From Spiroplasma cantharicola (lineage in GTDB: Bacteria > Bacillota_I > Bacilli_A > Mycoplasmatales > Mycoplasmataceae), in assembly GCF_001281045.1 (NCBI RefSeq), contig NZ_CP012622.1, positions 620,001 to 684,000 of the forward strand: 64,000 bases of DNA, written 5' to 3'. The notes under the pieces are model-generated. The model was not told where the DNA came from and did not search any database. It was given only the letters and a program-made list of their open reading frames with translations. Made by a program: the position numbers and the translations under genes. Below, one piece after another: positions 11,512-22,023 of the stretch (positions within the stretch are counted from its first letter, which is position 1; each line of letters starts with the position of its first letter).

Positions 11512-12361
11512 TAGTAATTTCCCCTTTATAATTATTAATTTTTGAAGCGATAAATAGATAAAGACTACCTAGACCGATTATTATTGAAATTATAGCAATT
11601 ATAGCAATGAACATCCAAACAATTCCACTTAATCCAGAAACTTGATTATTGTGAATCTCTAAGAAAAAGTATGGATATGCTCCTTTTTTACTTGCTAATA
11701 AAGCATTTGAACCAACACTTCTATAAATTAATTCTCCTCTAATCAAAGAAAAAATTAGATAGATTATTGGATAAATACACATTACTAAAAAATCCTTTTT
11801 GATAAATTCTTTAAAACTAAAATTCAATTCTTGTTTCATTAAAAATAAATAATAAGCAATTGTAGCTATTGGCACAACTGTATGTAAAACCATTTGATCA
11901 ATTCATCAAATTGGTGTTAAAACTAAATCATTTTCTGTTAATAATACTTGAGGAAGTAACATTCCATTAAAAATTAACCCTGTAATTGTGATGTAAGTAA
12001 CTACGCATAGAGTAATAGTTCTTGATAAGAATTTCACTTGACCTTCTCTATTATGATTAAAAAAGGATACAAGAAATCAAATTGCTACTAAAATATTTGA
12101 TTGAATTGTAAAAAAACTAAAATAGTTAATAATATAGCCTTGATAATCATAGCCAACAAATTCTCCAGGTTTATTATTATTTATATCTTTAATATAAATA
12201 GCCCATTTTTTAAATTCTTCACCATCTATTTTATATACACTATCACCAATATTGATCATTCCTCTTATAAAACCTTGTAAAAGAAAACCTATAATTAATA
12301 AAGATATAGATAATTTATATCAAAGTTTTCAATCCTTTAAATTTTTTTTAGTTATAAACAT
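11492..12361 (-). CDS. Pr6Pr family membrane protein
   Basis: A 289-residue integral membrane protein with six or seven predicted helices. The segments YFSFFTIQSNILVAIWF and QMVLHTVVPIATIAYY match the conserved blocks of the Pr6Pr family, a group of uncharacterised membrane proteins common in Mollicutes and other Firmicutes. No reaction is established for the family. The ATG at 12361 follows AAGGTG; ATGs further in would remove the first helix. It leads a three-gene cluster with two further membrane proteins. Confidence 0.75.
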
Positions 12362-12365
12362 TTTT
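12344..12365. repeat. 22-base direct repeat, copy 1 (start of the Pr6Pr gene)
   Basis: This copy covers the ATG and first codons of the Pr6Pr gene. An identical 22-base copy lies at 12430-12451, 86 bases upstream of it in the direction of transcription. Confidence 0.8.
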
Positions 12366-12429
12366 TTCACCTTTTCAATATACAAAAAAATTATAGACTA
12401 TTTAACAGTATAATTCACTATTTTGTATC

Positions 12430-12451
12430 TTTTTTAGTTATAAACATTTTT
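12430..12451. repeat. 22-base direct repeat, copy 2 (mini-ORF upstream of the Pr6Pr gene)
   Basis: Identical to 12344-12365. On the minus strand it encodes a nine-codon ORF beginning MFITKK, the same six residues as the real Pr6Pr N-terminus, but with no ribosome site. Probably a small local duplication. Confidence 0.7.
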
Positions 12452-12482
12452 CAAAGTTAGTTATTAAATTCCAATTTTATTA

Positions 12483-12525
12483 AAAAAATAAAAAATATAC
12501 ATTAATGTATATTTTTTATTTTTTT
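12483..12525. terminator. Palindromic terminator at the end of the 12516-13325 gene
   Basis: A long palindrome centred on ACATTAATGT with A-rich and T-rich arms; it overlaps the stop codon and has T runs on both strands. Confidence 0.7.
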
Positions 12526-13325
12526 AATTTTGTTATAAATTTTTTAATATCTTCAGTTGTTAAAAATTCATCACTATCAGATATGTTTCTATCTTCTTTT
12601 TTTAATAATCTTTCTTCTTTTACAAGAGCCTTTTTGTTTACTGATTCTGGAGCAATACGTTTTTTAACAACAGTAGCTGACTTTGATTTTACAGTAGCTT
12701 TTTGTTTATTATTTTTTTTCATTTTTTCCAAAACTTTTAACCTCTCTAAATTTTCTCTTATTTCCAACTCTTTTAATTTTTTCTCTTCTTCAGTTAATTT
12801 TTTATCTTCTTCAATAATTTTTACTGTCTCTTCAGCTGGTGTTGATTGTTGAATCGGTTCTGGTGTTACATTTAATGAATTATTATAATTTATATTACTT
12901 CCACAAAATTCACACCCAAAAGTCTGATTATTATCATGATGATTGCAATTATGATTAATTTGAGGATTTACTATAAAATTACTTTCACTTTGTTGCAATG
13001 TATTATGCAATAAATTATTGTGTTCTTGAGTCATATCTTCTCCATAATTAAAAACTATTTCACCATAGTTCACTAATGGCATATTGTTGGGTTTTAACTT
13101 ATTCATTCCTAATATTGATGGAGTGAATTCAGAAGTTCCAAATTCTGTTGTAAAATTGCTTCTTACTCCAAAATTTGGATTTGAAATACCATTAGAATTA
13201 CTACTCATTAAATTTAAATTATTGCAAAAAACTTGTGCTTCATCATAATTTAAAAAGCGATTAACTTCTGTCATATCTGGACTGACAACAAAAAAAACTC
13301 CGTCTTTTACTAAAATATAGTACAT
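12516..13325 (-). CDS. Hypothetical coiled-coil protein with a Cys/His cluster
   Basis: The 269-residue protein begins with a compact region (MYYILVKDGVFFVV, then a Phe/Asn-rich part) and a linker. A possible metal site follows at about residues 125-142 (CNHHDNNQTFGCEFCG), then a Lys/Glu-rich coiled coil from about 165 to 215 and a basic tail. No signal peptide or membrane helix. GGAGG precedes the ATG. I do not recognise the family. The tail of alternating charge and the small Cys/His knot could suit a nucleic-acid or structural role, which is only a guess. Confidence 0.75.
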   Translation of the reverse strand: MYYILVKDGVFFVVSPDMTEVNRFLNYDEAQVFCNNLNLMSSNSNGISNPNFGVRSNFTTEFGTSEFTPSILGMNKLKPNNMPLVNYGEIVFNYGEDMTQEHNNLLHNTLQQSESNFIVNPQINHNCNHHDNNQTFGCEFCGSNINYNNSLNVTPEPIQQSTPAEETVKIIEEDKKLTEEEKKLKELEIRENLERLKVLEKMKKNNKQKATVKSKSATVVKKRIAPESVNKKALVKEERLLKKEDRNISDSDEFLTTEDIKKFITKLKK

Positions 13326-13504
13326 AATAATTCCTCCAAAAAAATTAAAATTTAATTATTTATAATATTAATATTATACACTAAAAAAACCAATTTTTAA
13401 ATCCATTCTTACGAATTAAATCAAGCAAAAAAATGTGGTTATTAATTAAATAGTATCATAATATACAATTATTTTTTTAAACTTTTTATTAAAAAATATT
13501 AATG

Positions 13505-13996
13505 TTAATCTTCTTGATAAGCTAATGAAAGATCAATATGGCAGTATCCAAAGGGATTTTTTTCTAAATAACTTTGATGGTACTCTTCTGCATCAAAAAA
13601 ATTTTTTACTTTTTGATTTTCTACAACTATTTTTTGACTACTATCCTTTTGCTTTTTTTCTAAAAAATTTTGAACTATTTTAAAATCTTCTTCCTCTTCT
13701 CAATAGATTCCAACTCTATATTGAGTTCCAATATCATTTCCCTGCTTATTTAATGAATAAGGATTGATGATTTTAAAATATTTTTCTAATATCTTTTCTA
13801 AGGAAATTAACTTATCGTTGTATTCTAATCAAATTGCCTCAGCATGATTTGTTTTTCCAGAACAAACTTGTTCATAAGTTGGATTTTCAACATCGCCTTG
13901 ACAATAACCAACTTTAGTATTTGTTACACCATCAATTAAATCAAAATAAGCTTGAACTCCTCAAAAGCAACCACCAGCTAAATATATTGATTTCAT
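13505..13996 (-). CDS. msrA: Peptide-methionine (S)-S-oxide reductase
   Basis: MsrA reduces methionine-S-sulfoxide in proteins and repairs oxidative damage. The 163-residue protein starts [13 protein letters not shown] with the catalytic Cys in the GCFWG motif (Trp coded by TGA), followed by [17 protein letters not shown] and HAEAIWLEY, the family blocks. The ATG at 13996 is chosen because AGGAG lies nine bases before it; an ATG at 14005 directly abuts that site. No resolving Cys is seen at the C-terminus. Single gene. Confidence 0.95.
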
Positions 13997-14186
13997 TTTT
14001 TTCATCTCCTTTTAAAAATAAATTTAAAGTTATTTCATAATTAATAATTATTTTATAACAATATTTAATTAAATTTTATTTTTTTAAATTGTTTTAAAAC
14101 CTTCTCAATAAGATTTTAAAATAAAATTTGAAAGTCTAAACAAGTATAAATTTCTTTAGTATTTTGTTACTATTATTAACTAAATT

Positions 14187-14230
14187 AAAAAAAAAAAAAA
14201 AAATCATTATTTCTATAGAAATAATGATTT
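14187..14230 (-). terminator. Terminator of the 593-residue fused ABC gene
   Basis: A 13-base-pair stem (14201-14213 with 14218-14230, loop TATA) followed on the minus strand by an unbroken run of 17 T. The homopolymer is a likely site of length variation. Confidence 0.85.
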
Positions 14231-14248
14231 TTAAGAGATTTTAAATTT

Positions 14249-16030
14249 TTATAAAGGTAGATCCTTTTTAATAAATATTCAATATGAAGCAATATATAAC
14301 CCTGTTCCAATAACACCCAAGGCAATATATTGACCTAAATATTTTGAGATTTCACTCACATTATTGAATTCAACTGTAAATAAACTATTTAATGAAAAGT
14401 ATTTTAAAAATTCAACTGATGGGATTTGACTTGCAAAAAATAAAACATAGAATATAATACTAATTCCCCCAGCTGTAGATAAAGAGGCTGCTGATTTATT
14501 AAAATAACAACTACATATAAATGCAATTGAACTAATTGCATATAACATTAAAAATAGCCCAAAAAAGTACATTGCAAATAATCCAATATTAATTTCCCCA
14601 CCTTTCCCAAAAACAGAAATTGTTATTATTGTTGTTAAAAATTGAATAAATATACTGATAAATAAAGAGAAAACAAATGTTCCCCCCTTTGTTAGAATTA
14701 CACTCTTTCTTGATTGATTGGTTGTTAATAAATTAACCATTGTACCTTTATCTACTTCACTTGCAACAATATTATTTCCACTTGTTAATAAATAAACTAA
14801 CAATAATGAATATGTAATTCCTGTTGAACTAACAACTAATGCTACAGTAGCTCCTGTTAGCACTTCAGACCAAGTACTTCCTTGAATAATCATTTCATTA
14901 ACTGAACTATCATTAATCATGACAGCAAAAGCTACAATAATTAAAATAACTGGCAATATCGTTGTAAACAATCATAAACCTAAGGTTTTTCGCATAGTAT
15001 CTTTAATTAATTCAAATGATATTTTTCTTTCTTTTGTAGAAACATTCACATTGATATTATCCAATGATTCAATTACATCAGTTTCAATTTCATTTTGATA
15101 ATATTTCATAAAGTATTGCTCCAAATTTAGCGGATGTTCTTTAATAAATTCCAATTTATTTTTACTCATTTTGACAATAAAATCATTTATATTTTTATTC
15201 TCAACAACGGCAAATAAAGTATTATTGTTAAAGCTTTTAATAGTTCAATTTTTTGATTCAACATCCTTTTGAGTAACTTTATCTTTAAACTTAATTTCAT
15301 AAGTTTTTTCATCATTATATTGAATATCTTCAATATTAATAGTTGAAATTATTTTTCCACGTTTAATAATAGATACATAATCACAAGTTCTTTCAATTTC
15401 TGAAAAAATATGTGAAGATAAAATAATTGCTTTACCTTCTTCTTTTGATTTTTGTACTAATTTAACAAATTTTTCTTGCATTAAAGGATCTAAACCACTT
15501 GTTGGTTCATCCAAAACAATAATATCAGGATTGTGCATTCAAGCTATTACTAAAGCTACTTTTTGTTTCATCCCTTTTGACATTTTTTTAATTTTCATAT
15601 TTGGATTAAATTCTCAATAATCAATATACTTTCTTACATCATCTCAATTAGTCATATTTCTTAATTTGAAAACTTGTTTTAAGAGATCAATTCCTGTCAT
15701 TTGAATTGGAAAAGCAATTTCTCCTGGAACATAACCTAAATTTCTTTGAATTTTATTAGCATCTGTTCATGAATCAAATTGAATTAACTCAGTAATTAAA
15801 CTTTGATCATTTTTTAAATTTGGTTTATTTTCTAAATAAACATTTGAAGTTCCTGAATCAGATTTTATAAACCCCATTAAACTTCTAATTGTTGTTGATT
15901 TTCCAGCCCCGTTGGGTCCTAAATAACCAAAAACTTTACCATATTTGACATTAAAGTTAATATCAAAAATTCCATAACCTGATTTAAATTTTTTATTTAA
16001 ATCTTTTACTACAATTGCATTATTAGACAT
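14249..16030 (-). CDS. ABC transporter, ATP-binding domain fused to an ABC-2 permease
   Basis: A 593-residue frame with TGA as Trp. Residues 1-300 form an ABC ATPase (Walker A GPNGAGKST, signature MSKGMKQK, Walker B IIVLDEPTSG, switch LSSH) ending in the usual EQYFMKYY tail. The frame then runs into a permease with six helices (about residues 340-590), with no stop or start between. Such ATPases normally end at this tail, so the junction shows where two genes were joined. AGGAGG precedes the ATG. This is the ABC-2 exporter class; substrate unknown. Two small membrane proteins follow upstream on the same strand. Confidence 0.88.
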
Positions 16031-16083
16031 AAAAGTCCTCCTCTTTTTTAATTTTTACTATATTATTTAAAAACATTAAATAA

Positions 16084-16731
16084 TTAATATGTATCCTCAA
16101 AAGCAATTTTAGTGATATAAAATTTATTTTTTAATTGAATTAGATATTTTTGCCATCCAATTTTAATTCTTCATTTAAGAGTAAATTGATTTTTAGTCTC
16201 TAAAAATAATTGTCTTATTAGTAAAAATAATTTTCTCAAAAAGAATGAAATACATTCTAAAACTTTCATAAATAGTTTAAAAATTTTTAAAATAATTGAA
16301 AGTATCATTTCCCTAATTAGATAAAATTTAAACATTTCTATTTTTATTAAAATATAGAATAAAACAGAACATGAAGTTAATAATTGTATAATGAAAATTT
16401 CAAAGCTAAATGAAATATTTAAATTGAATTTATAAGCAATTGAATTTATTAAAAAATGTGTATTAACAAAAATTAAAAATATTTCTTTTAATGTTATTTT
16501 AATAGACTGCTTATTTACTTGTTTAGTTATCAATGAATTATAATTATTTGTATTAATTGATCATAATTTTATTTGAAAAGTAAAAAACAAATAAAAGACA
16601 AAAGTTCCTAAAATTAAAATAAAATGTCTACTTGTTATTTGATCGTTAAAAATAGCAAAAATGAAGCAAATAAATAAAAGTAAAATAATTGGATTTAAAA
16701 CCCATTTTAATTTTGTTCTTATTATTTTCAT
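16084..16731 (-). CDS. Hypothetical membrane protein
   Basis: A 215-residue frame that contains several TGA Trp codons. Four or five hydrophobic helices, then a basic C-terminal part with many Lys. A weak AAGG site lies upstream of the ATG at 16731. The next gene in the same direction is the fused ABC gene, starting 54 bases past this stop, so co-transcription is possible. No family recognised. Confidence 0.65.
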
Positions 16732-16819
16732 TAAATTCGCCTTCTTTTGATAATTACTATATCACATTTATCAGTTACTATTAAAAGGATTTAAATATAA
16801 TAAACCTTTTAAAAAAATT

Positions 16820-17182
16820 TTATTTCTGTTCTTCTGCTTTTTGTTCTTTTTTTTCAGAAAATTTATCTATTTTATTAGAATAAACAAAATAAAATAAACC
16901 TCAATCAAGAAATGATTTTTTTGTTACTTTTTGGATTTCTATCCAGTTTTTATTTGATTTTAGAAAAATTAAACCACAAATAGTTGCGATCAAACTAAAT
17001 ATAGCAATTAAAGACGAAAATACAACTAATCCTAATCATAATCAAGATATTTTTTGACTTAAAGTAATAACTAATAAAGTTATAAAAACTCCTGTAAGCA
17101 ACATAGAAACTAAAAAAATAAGAGCAGAACATAAGGCTACTTTATAAACACCTTGTTTAATATTTTTAATTCTATTTTCCAT
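16820..17182 (-). CDS. Hypothetical small membrane protein
   Basis: A 120-residue frame starting MENRIKNIKQGVYKVAL with two clear membrane helices (about residues 15-40 and 48-72) and a cytosolic tail ending in a Lys/Glu-rich stretch. GGAG lies five bases before the ATG. Likely partner of the neighbouring membrane genes; function unknown. Confidence 0.75.
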
Positions 17183-17276
17183 GTTTTCTCCTATTTATTA
17201 GTACTTTTTATAATTATAAACTATTGCTTAAAATAAATAACAAAATTTTATAACAATATATCATTTATATGGAGAA

Positions 17277-17318
17277 AAAAATACCATAGTAAAAATAAAA
17301 TTTTACTATGGTATTTTA
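17277..17318. terminator. Terminator of the lipoprotein operon
   Basis: A 17-base-pair inverted repeat (17278-17294 with 17301-17317) flanked by A and T runs, eight bases past the stop of the 17326-19434 gene. Confidence 0.85.
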
Positions 17319-17325
17319 TATTGTC

Positions 17326-19434
17326 TTATTGTGTAATTAAATTAATTTCTGAAACAATAAGTTTCTTATTTTTATATTTCATAGCAATATCAAAAATAGT
17401 TTCGGTATTGCCATCATTTATTGTATATCTAAAATTATTAACAGATTTAATTTGAGTTTTAACTGTTAATTTTTTAAATAATTCCTCAGCTTCAGTTTTT
17501 AAATCATTAATTTCTTGATTACTTTCTTCAATTCATTTTGATAAAATATCACTCATTTTTCCAATTAATTGATCTTCATCATTTAAAATTTTAAATAACT
17601 GTTCAAAAACTGAACCGTTTTTTAGTGTTCCATCACTGTTATAACCCAGAATTTCAAACATATTTTCTATGTCATTTAAAGCCTTTTCTAGTGTTGAATC
17701 TTTTGCTAAACGAGCTATTAATTCACCCAAATCTGAGAAATTAACAGTTGACTTTGTAATTGAATTAAATTGAGTGTTTAATTCAATTACAAGTTCTTTT
17801 AAAGATTTTTTTGCTAGAAAGTTTAACGAACTAGGCTTTGCTTCATTAAATCTTTTAACAGCTTTATTTTGATTTTCTTCATGTTCAAATTTAGAATTTG
17901 ATTCATTTCCTAAAAGTCCAGATAAATTAATTTCATTCATTGGTTTTGCTAATAAATCTCTAATAGAAAAATTAAAGTTTTCATTTGTATTATTTCATAA
18001 ATAACCTATTCAGTCATTTTTAAATTTCTTTCCCTCTCCAGATACACTAGTTATTTTTTGCATTAGTTCTTTGACAGGACTAGGTAAAATTCCAGGCATT
18101 GATACAAGAGCTCCAATTACAGTACTAAATAAACTACCACCATAACTTGAATTTATTCCACCATTTATAATTGATCTTACCATTGCATTTACATAAACTT
18201 TGGAAATAATTATATTAATAGATTCTTGTTTCATTGCTATAACTGCAACTTTTGAAAGTAAGCCCATTAAACCATCATTTACATTTTCTGTAAATTGTTT
18301 ACCTATTGAAAAATTCTTAGAGTTAGTGGCAAATAAAATACCAATATAGTTTTTAAAAACAACTCCATTTAAATCTTCATTTACCATATAGTTTAATTTT
18401 TTTAATAACTCTTTAATATCAAGTGAATTGCTATTAAATATCTGACTTCTTTTTTCTTCAATTTTTTCTAAAGTTAATACAGAAGAGGTCATTTCTTCAT
18501 AACTGAATTGTTCCATATAAACTACTAATGTTCTTACAAATCTAATAATTTCAGCAATGGAATCAATATTTGCAATTAAATCAAGTTTTAATTCAACACT
18601 TCCATTCATTAAATTTGAAATATTTTCAGCCAAACTAGATGTTGCACTATCAATATTTTGTTCAACTTCTGCTTGTGTTTCATAAGATAACTTTGTAACA
18701 TTACCTTTTACTAATTTTTCAACAGCATTTGATAAACCTATCATGCTTGAGTCCAATGCAGTTTGATAATTCATATTTTCATATATTTTATTACTGAAAG
18801 CATTTTCTAAAAGTTTTAAATTTTCTTGATTTAAAACTTTTCCCAATGTCTTAAGTAAATCAGGAGAAATAATTGAACTAATCATTGACGGATTACTTGC
18901 AACTACTCCTAATAATTGTTGTAAGGTAGTTGGATCTGACATTAATGATAATACTGTGGGTAATGTATTTTTAATAATATCAACTATTCCTTCATCAGCT
19001 GCACTTGGGTCCAATACATAATCTTGATAGACATTATCTGATATTTTTAAATCAGATGCTAATAAATCCTTTGTATTAAAATACTTATCTGCTACTTTAT
19101 AAAATTTATCATTAGATTCAACACCCTCTGAATCATTAAACTCAGTTAATTTTAAAGTTTTTAAATACTCATTTCTTACATTATTTTCCATCATATATTT
19201 TGAACTAAAGTGGGTTTCACCATCTGATAATTCCTTTTGATTTAAATAAAGTGATTTTGCATATTGAGACATTAACTTTGATATAGTATCTTGTCTTTCA
19301 GCACTTTCAAAATTATCTTCAACTTCATCTGGTTTTTCTTTTTCTGTTGTGTTTTTATTTCCACATGCTACAACTGCTCCTATTGGAGAAGCCATTAACG
19401 TAATGGCTCCTATCAAACTTAATAATTTTTTCAT
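17326..19434 (-). CDS. Large lipoprotein, function unknown
   Basis: A 702-residue protein with a lipoprotein signal peptide: MKKLLSLIGAITLMASPIG followed by AVVACGNK, with the lipid-bearing Cys at about residue 24. It should be anchored on the outer face of the membrane. The rest is acidic to neutral and largely helical, with many Leu/Ile/Asn/Ser and no recognised domain; it is cut by TGA Trp codons at about 18010 and 17533. I prefer the ATG at 19434 to that at 19446, because the AGAG site directly abuts the latter. It is the last gene of an operon with the esterase upstream (24-base gap). Confidence 0.8.
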
Positions 19435-19458
19435 TTTAATATTCATCTCTTTTCTTTT

Positions 19459-20592
19459 TTACTTTTGATTTCATTTTTTTTCAATTTCATTAAAAATAAT
19501 TTTTTTAGCAAATTGATGTCCGTTTTTTGTTGGATGGACATAATCTAAGAAAAAGAAATCTTCTTCTTTTCCAACATTTTTTTCTTTAACAGTTGCTTTC
19601 AATTCAAAATTTGTTATATCAATTCCACTTAAATCTGATGTGGTTGAATCACAAAGCTCTTCTGTAATATTTTTATTTGCTCCGGAATTTTTAAATTCTT
19701 GTGTAATTTCACTAAATCTTGTATAAAGGTCAAAAAATAAAATTGAGTCATTATACATTTTATTGGCAATCTTAATAATTTTTGAAATTTCATAATTGAA
19801 ATCATCACCAATCATTTTAATTATTTCTTTAGTTGCTTGATTTATTTTATAATATCTTGGTATTAAGGTCATATCTGGTGGTGATAAGAAAACAAGTTTT
19901 TTTGCACCATTATTTAATAAAGTATACAAAGCATTTTTGATATTTAATAAAGCATTTTGCATTATTTCTTCTCTTTTATTTGAGTTATTAAGATTATCTA
20001 AGATTGCAAACATATCATTTCCACCAATTTCAACTAAAAATAAATCATCATCGTGTATTACTTGTTGTTCTACAAGTGCTTGGGCCTGCTTATAAATTCC
20101 TGTATTTCCTAATAATAATGAAGTTGCACCCTTTGTTTCATAAGCAGTTGCTCCCCCAACAGAATAATTTTTTCCTCAAACTTTTTGCTGATTTAATTCA
20201 ATTTCTGGTTTATGAACTAAATTTGAAGATTTAAATTCTTGTGTTGAAAAAGCAAGTTCTTGATTTATAAGAGCTGCTGTGGTTAAACCATTGCTAAATC
20301 CACCAATATATTCTCCTGACATTCTAAGATTAATATTAAATTGGTCTTTAACAATAGTTTGTAAACCACCTTGATCACTTAAAGAATCACCTAGTGTAAA
20401 GAAATTTGAAAACCCTTTATGTTTTGTTTTATCATCACTTGTATCTTTTGCATTTCTAGTATCAAATTGAGTTCCGATATTTTTATCAAAATCAAAATTA
20501 ATATCAGTTGCATTTGGTATACAAGCTATTACTGTAGAGCTAGAAACTGTCAATAAACTAATTGATGATAAAGTTAGCAATAATTTTTTCAT
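19459..20592 (-). CDS. SGNH/GDSL-family esterase or lipase, lipoprotein
   Basis: The 377-residue protein has a lipoprotein signal (MKKLLLTLSSISLLTVSSS, then TVIAC with the lipid Cys at about 24). Block I is FFTLGDSLSDQGG with the nucleophile Ser, block III is VEIGGNDMF, and block V is FLDYVHPTKNGH with the catalytic Asp-x-x-His. All parts of the SGNH triad are visible, so it should be an active ester hydrolase facing outward, perhaps releasing fatty acids from host lipids that mollicutes cannot make. Substrate is inferred. Its start lies two bases after the upstream stop, indicating one transcript. Confidence 0.88.
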
Positions 20593-20594
20593 AC

Positions 20595-21524
20595 TTATTT
20601 ATTTCCTCTCTTTAAATTGACTATTCAAATAGTTAAAAATGTTGTATAAATTGGTATGACAATTATGATAAACATAAAGAAAATAATAATACCAGCTCTT
20701 AATATTTTTATAGTCTCTGTAAAAAATGGATAAGATAATTCTTCATAAGTTACTTTTGTTTTAGGCATATTATTTTCATTTAACTCTTTATTTTTAAAAA
20801 TACTGTGCCCTAAAATATTTAAACCAAACTTTATATTTTCAATTTGTCGATTTAAAAATCAAACTTTATTATTTACAATCATAGTTCCTAAACTTTTATT
20901 AACTTTAATTCCATCTAGTCCTGGACCATCATAATCCATTCATGAATCATAAATTTCTTGGTCAATAATTGTTTGATCTCTTTTTGCTTGTTCATAAAAT
21001 TGTCAAGAGAATATTTCGTTTAAGCCTTTACTTTTAAAAACTCATTGAATTCCAGCATGAACATAACCATAACTTAAAAATTTTGTAGCAACAGCTTGAT
21101 CAAATTTAATTAAATCCATTCCCAAATCATATAAATCTATATCTCTTTGATTTTGAATATCATTAGCTCATCTTTTTTCAAATCATTGATTAGAAAAATC
21201 AATGTAATTTTCTTTTTTAATAACGTAATTACTATCTTCAAATGAATTTATAGTTGAAAGAGCATCACTTGAATATGCACTTTTAATTGCTGTATTCATT
21301 ACTTGTTCATAAACTAAATCTTGGCCATCAATTACATACATACCTTTTGGCATTATAGTTTGTATTTGTTTTTCAATACTATTAATAAATTTTTTTGATT
21401 CAAGTCCCAATCCTGGAGTTATCATCAAAAAACTAAATATAAATAAAAAAGCAGTTATTGATGATGAAATTATTAATTTTAACTTTATTTTTTTATTAAG
21501 AAAATTCTTAAATTTCTGTTTCAT
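20595..21524 (-). CDS. Two-helix membrane protein leading the lipoprotein/esterase operon
   Basis: A 309-residue protein with one helix near the N-terminus (about residues 12-32), a roughly 220-residue extracytoplasmic region rich in Tyr/Trp/Asp, and a second helix near the C-terminus. The ATG at 21524 follows AAAGGA at nine bases; a GTG at 21563 is less likely. No family recognised. The layout resembles surface-exposed bitopic proteins that support lipoproteins, but this is inference from context only. Confidence 0.7.
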
Positions 21525-21752
21525 TTTAATAAATCCTTTTCTAAATTTCTTATCCTTTTTCACTTAAAAAATAAATTAACTCATAAAGTAAAGTTAATTA
21601 TTTATCACCTATTTTTCAAATTATCTTTACTTACAAAAAAATAGGCTTACAAAAAATATACTCTTTTAAAAAAGCCTTAACAATTTATTTGAAGGTCTTA
21701 AAGGACTTGACTTTTTTTAGTTTTATATATTTTAAAAAAATAAGAAAAAAAT

Positions 21753-21795
21753 AACACTTATAAAAGCCCCATTTTAAAGGACTTTTATAAGTGTT
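21753..21795 (-). terminator. Strong hairpin with T run inside the intergenic region
   Basis: A 14-base-pair stem (AACACTTATAAAAG and its complement, 21753-21766 and 21782-21795) followed by T-rich sequence on the minus strand. It is a second terminator 180 bases beyond that of the ATPase gene. Confidence 0.6.
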
Positions 21796-21972
21796 AAAAA
21801 TTAATAAATATTCTCTTCTATTTTATATAAAAATATTTTAGTATAAAATAAAATCTTTTTATAGAAATATCAAATTTTTAATGCATTTTAAGCTTTTTTT
21901 GAACTTAATTTAATAAAAACTAATATAAGTAAATTATTCTAATATTATTTCTTTTATTGTTTATTTAAATAT

Positions 21973-22003
21973 TAAAAAACTCATTTATTTTAAAATGAGT
22001 TTG
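21973..22003 (-). terminator. Terminator of the P-type ATPase gene
   Basis: An AAACTCATTT/AAATGAGTTT hairpin followed by a T run on the minus strand, 21 bases past the stop at 22024. Confidence 0.75.
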
Positions 22004-22023
22004 TTTTTTTAACTATTTTATAA

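Larger units (their letters stand above)
21525..22023. other. Intergenic region with several hairpins, no gene seen
   Basis: About 500 very A+T-rich bases. It holds an inverted repeat CCTATTTTT (21608-21616) / AAAAATAGG (21637-21645), a 14-base-pair hairpin at 21753-21795 and the P-type ATPase terminator at 21973-22003. The operon promoter for 20595-21524 should lie here. I see no coding frame. Confidence 0.6.

Noticed and set aside
12505-12852. Plus-strand ORF of 115 residues
   Set aside because: Hydrophobic Phe/Ser-rich shadow of the Lys/Glu-rich coiled-coil gene on the minus strand, with no ribosome site.
21796-21972. Small RNA gene between two terminators
   Set aside because: The stretch is extremely A+T-rich, with no convincing promoter or structure. 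It is kept only as part of the intergenic entry.
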